A DNA stretch of 7,067 nucleotides from an uncultured Elusimicrobium sp. (GTDB taxonomy: Bacteria; Elusimicrobiota; Elusimicrobia; Elusimicrobiales; Elusimicrobiaceae), in assembly GCA_946061795.1 (NCBI GenBank), contig CAMGSK010000076.1, positions 1 to 7,067 on the forward strand. The letters run 5' to 3'. Below, one piece after another: positions 5,120 to 7,067 of the stretch. A program made the position numbers and the translations under genes. The number at the start of each line of letters is the position of its first letter. Position 1 is the stretch's first letter. The notes below the pieces were generated by a model. That model worked only from the letters and a program-made list of their open reading frames with translations. It was not told the DNA's origin and searched no databases.

Positions 5120-6439
5120 TCACAATACTTCGTATTCCGTCCGGGCAAATTCTCCCCGCGCGCCTGCGGTGCGTTTTTGCACGGGCATGGCGAAAGTCAA
5201 CGCCAAAGCGTCGGCCAAATCCGGGCTGCGGCCCGTACGGGCTTTTAACGTCTCTTTGCTCTCCAATTTCATCCGTCCCGCCGCGTCAAACCCGTACCGT
5301 ACGCCGCACAAATCGGCCTTTAAACCTTCCGCCGCCGTCAACGCTCCCCCCTCATTGAGCCAGCGGGCCATTTCCCCCCACATTTCGGCGCGCTTGTTGG
5401 CGTATTGCCCCGCTTTGAGCGGCGAGGAGCCAAAATTCACTTCCGTCACGCAAAACCCCAAACTGCGCAGCCGGTCTATCACGCCGCCTCCGCAGCCCGC
5501 GTCAATAAAGGTCGCATCGGGGCGAAAAGAATCCATGCAGGCGGCCACGCGCGAAGCCAAGGTCATCGTGTCAGTTTTGCGCAATACTTCCGGTTCAAAA
5601 GCTTGCAGGCCCTGCCTTCTGAAAATGACGCTCCGGTCCGCCCCGAAACGCGCGGGGTCAACGCCGATAATTTTGGGTGCGTGCGCCACTTCCGCCGGCG
5701 CATAGCGGCGCGCGCACGCCAGACTGACCAGGCTGAGCGGAATCAATACGTCTTCCGCATCGGCGGTAAAATCACACAAATATTCCTGGCGGAACAAATG
5801 AGGCGGCGTGCGGCGGCGGATTTCTTCCAGTTCCGCGGCGGAAATAACCCCCGTCTCATCGGCGGGAAAAACGCCGCACCACCAAAGGGCGGGATGGGTT
5901 TGCGAGGCTTTGAGCGCATAGTTATATAAATCATAAAATTGGTTTTGCCCTTTCGGCGTACCGGTAAACAAAGTCCAACCGTCGCGGGAAAGCAGCATGG
6001 GGCGCACGATTTCGTCAAATACGCCGGGCTTGATTTGGGCGTATTCGTCCAACACCGCGCCGTCGGCATAGGTGCCGCGCAGCGCGTCGGGATTATCCGC
6101 ACCCAACAGCCAAATTTTCGCTCCGTTGGGCAGCTGGACGCACAAATCTCCTTCCGCCAGCTTCACATCCGGCAAGACCGACGTAAAACGTTTGACGTAG
6201 TCCCAGGCGATCATCTTGGCCTGTTTCAAAAAAGGCGCTATATAAAAATACCGCGCAGACGGACGGGGATTGGTCAGCGCGCTTTTAAGCAAATGATTAA
6301 TGGCGCAGACGGTTTTGCCCATTTGGCGGTGGGTGACCAGCACGCAAAAGCGGTGACTCTCCAGCGCGGCGTGAATCAGCGGCTGCGGATGGCGCGGTTT
6401 ATACGGAATAATGACGGAAGAAGCGGTTTTGCGGGGCAT
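5120..6439 (-). CDS. Phage terminase large subunit (packaging ATPase and nuclease)
   Basis: This 439-residue motor protein uses ATP to push DNA through the portal and cuts the concatemer. The ATPase domain has a Walker A loop THRQMGKT (36-43), Walker B AVLDE (127-131) with catalytic E131, and the coupling motif TGTPKG (158-163). The nuclease domain has the three acidic positions of an RNase H-like fold: D260 in GVDPARFGADRS, D312 in FIDAGCGGG, and D407/D410 in DLADALALTF. All key residues are present, so the enzyme should be active. I chose ATG at 6439: it overlaps the small-subunit stop as TAATG, and GGGAG lies 5 bases upstream. The same frame stays open upstream to 6643, but that part lies within the small-subunit gene; an ATG at 6451 would put the start on the binding site itself. 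Confidence 0.95.
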   Translation of the reverse strand: MPRKTASSVIIPYKPRHPQPLIHAALESHRFCVLVTHRQMGKTVCAINHLLKSALTNPRPSARYFYIAPFLKQAKMIAWDYVKRFTSVLPDVKLAEGDLCVQLPNGAKIWLLGADNPDALRGTYADGAVLDEYAQIKPGVFDEIVRPMLLSRDGWTLFTGTPKGQNQFYDLYNYALKASQTHPALWWCGVFPADETGVISAAELEEIRRRTPPHLFRQEYLCDFTADAEDVLIPLSLVSLACARRYAPAEVAHAPKIIGVDPARFGADRSVIFRRQGLQAFEPEVLRKTDTMTLASRVAACMDSFRPDATFIDAGCGGGVIDRLRSLGFCVTEVNFGSSPLKAGQYANKRAEMWGEMARWLNEGGALTAAEGLKADLCGVRYGFDAAGRMKLESKETLKARTGRSPDLADALALTFAMPVQKRTAGARGEFARTEYEVL

Positions 6440-7014
6440 TATTTCTCCCATTTGACCACCAGCGTTTTTTCCGCCGGTTTGGCGTCGTCTTTGCCGTCGC
6501 TCCAGCCCAAAATATTTTTGGCGGTGAAAACGGCAAAAGAAGAAGAATAATTGCCGCGCAAACTGTTTTGAATCAAGATATCCCCCTGCAAATCGCGCGC
6601 TTTTTGGGCCGCGCACGCAAAAGCGGGATAGGCCTCTTCCCATTCCATCAGCCGCCGCTGCGTGACTCCCAAACTGCGGGCAAACGCCGCAAACGTGGGC
6701 AGTTCGGCCGCCGTTTCCACCAAGCTCACGCTGCCGTCTCTTTTCATCACCTCGGTCACTTTAAACGGCGGTACGTCAAAAAAAGACAGCAAACGCGCGC
6801 AAAGCTCCGGCTGATATTCCACGCCTTCCTCCGGCGCAGAGGGCGGGGCGGAGCGCTTAACGCGGCCAATTTTGGAGGGCGCGCTGGACGCGTTGGGCGT
6901 CTTTTTTGCCCGGCGGACGGGGCGCACGGAAACGGCGGGAGAGGAGGCAACCTCTCCTGCTTTATTTTCTTCCGGCAAATAAACAGAATCAGAAACGGAC
7001 GTATGAGAAGACAA
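6439..7014 (-). CDS. Terminase small subunit, P22 gp3-like
   Basis: This 191-residue protein is predicted to bind the packaging start site and recruit the large subunit. Residues 105-125 (LPTFAAFARSLGVTQRRLMEW) form a helix-turn-helix-like DNA-binding segment. It is followed by a helical block ending in LIQNSLRGNYSSSFAVFTAKNILGWSD (147-173), the pattern of the gp3-like DNA-packaging family. The first 68 residues are an extension rich in Ser, Pro, Ala and basic residues, likely disordered and perhaps DNA-contacting; this makes the protein longer than its core domain needs. Translation should start at TTG 7014: AAGGAG (7021-7026) lies 6 bases upstream and the first in-frame ATG falls far inside, near residue 90. 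The stop overlaps the large-subunit ATG by one base, so the two are coupled. Confidence 0.85.
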   Translation of the reverse strand: MSSHTSVSDSVYLPEENKAGEVASSPAVSVRPVRRAKKTPNASSAPSKIGRVKRSAPPSAPEEGVEYQPELCARLLSFFDVPPFKVTEVMKRDGSVSLVETAAELPTFAAFARSLGVTQRRLMEWEEAYPAFACAAQKARDLQGDILIQNSLRGNYSSSFAVFTAKNILGWSDGKDDAKPAEKTLVVKWEK

Positions 7015-7020
7015 GAGAAA

Positions 7021-7026
7021 CTCCTT
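7021..7026 (-). promoter_or_regulatory. Ribosome binding site deciding the TTG start
   Basis: AAGGAG on the minus strand, 6 bases before TTG 7014, is the best binding site in the area and fixes this unusual start codon for the small terminase gene. Beyond it, 7027-7067 holds no gene I can support; the window ends too soon to show a promoter. Confidence 0.7.
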
Positions 7027-7067
7027 GTGAAAACAAACGGCAGGGCGCGCCTATACGCGCGAACCAG

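Noticed and set aside
400..7051. Repeated GGCGCGCC sites at 402-409, 2213-2220 and 7044-7051, the first and last sharing AGGGCGCGCC
   Set aside because: Short palindromes of this kind are expected in G+C-rich DNA; the middle copy lies within a gene, so an end-marker role is not supported.
1..7067. CRISPR array, insertion sequence, integrase, DGR reverse transcriptase or rRNA
   Set aside because: No repeat-spacer pattern, transposase, recombinase or reverse-transcriptase motif, or rRNA sequence was seen on either strand.

Overview
The window is the DNA-packaging and capsid-building block of a short-tailed (podovirus-type) phage or prophage. Nearly all of it is encoded on the minus strand and should be read from right to left. 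The gene set and order are small terminase, large terminase, T7-type head-tail connector (portal), a Bbp19-like small protein, a scaffold-like protein, the major capsid protein and a Bbp16-like capsid cement protein. They match the head block of podoviruses related to Bordetella phage BPP-1 (family recognition from memory, not a search). The host cannot be named. G+C-rich coding DNA, Shine-Dalgarno sites and sigma70-type promoters point to a bacterium, probably Gram-negative. The window could equally be a free phage genome or a prophage, because no integrase, attachment site or unambiguous host gene is visible.

Layout, in order of transcription on the minus strand: 7014-6439 small terminase (TTG start); 6439-5120 large terminase, coupled by a TAATG overlap; 5119-4498 an accessory interval; 4497-2929 portal; 2825-2517 Bbp19-like protein; 2524-1919 scaffold-like protein (8-base overlap with its neighbour); 1871-894 major capsid protein; 818-441 cement protein. 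A 10-bp hairpin lies just past the capsid gene and another just past the cement gene. Positions 1-440 hold no credible gene and end in a very A+T-rich inverted repeat.

The most interesting part is the accessory interval. It interrupts the terminase-portal junction, which is normally tight, and holds two units facing each other. On the plus strand is a 59-residue, two-helix membrane protein (4602-4781) with its own promoter (TTGAGA, 17 bases, TATAAA): a typical moron cassette. On the minus strand is an exact consensus promoter (TTGACA, 17 bases, TATAAT) with an A+T-rich upstream element. It drives a region with a 16-bp stem that is continuous only if the minus strand is the RNA, because its two G-U pairs become A-C mismatches on the other strand. 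A short GGCC hairpin flanked by T runs lies between the two units and could stop both. I read this as a candidate structured small RNA of about 200 nt, or alternatively a long structured leader for the portal operon. I do not recognise its family.

How the parts work together: the terminase subunits cut DNA and drive it through the portal into a procapsid. The procapsid is built from the major capsid protein on the scaffold-like protein and then reinforced by the cement protein. Tail and host-lysis genes are absent from this window.
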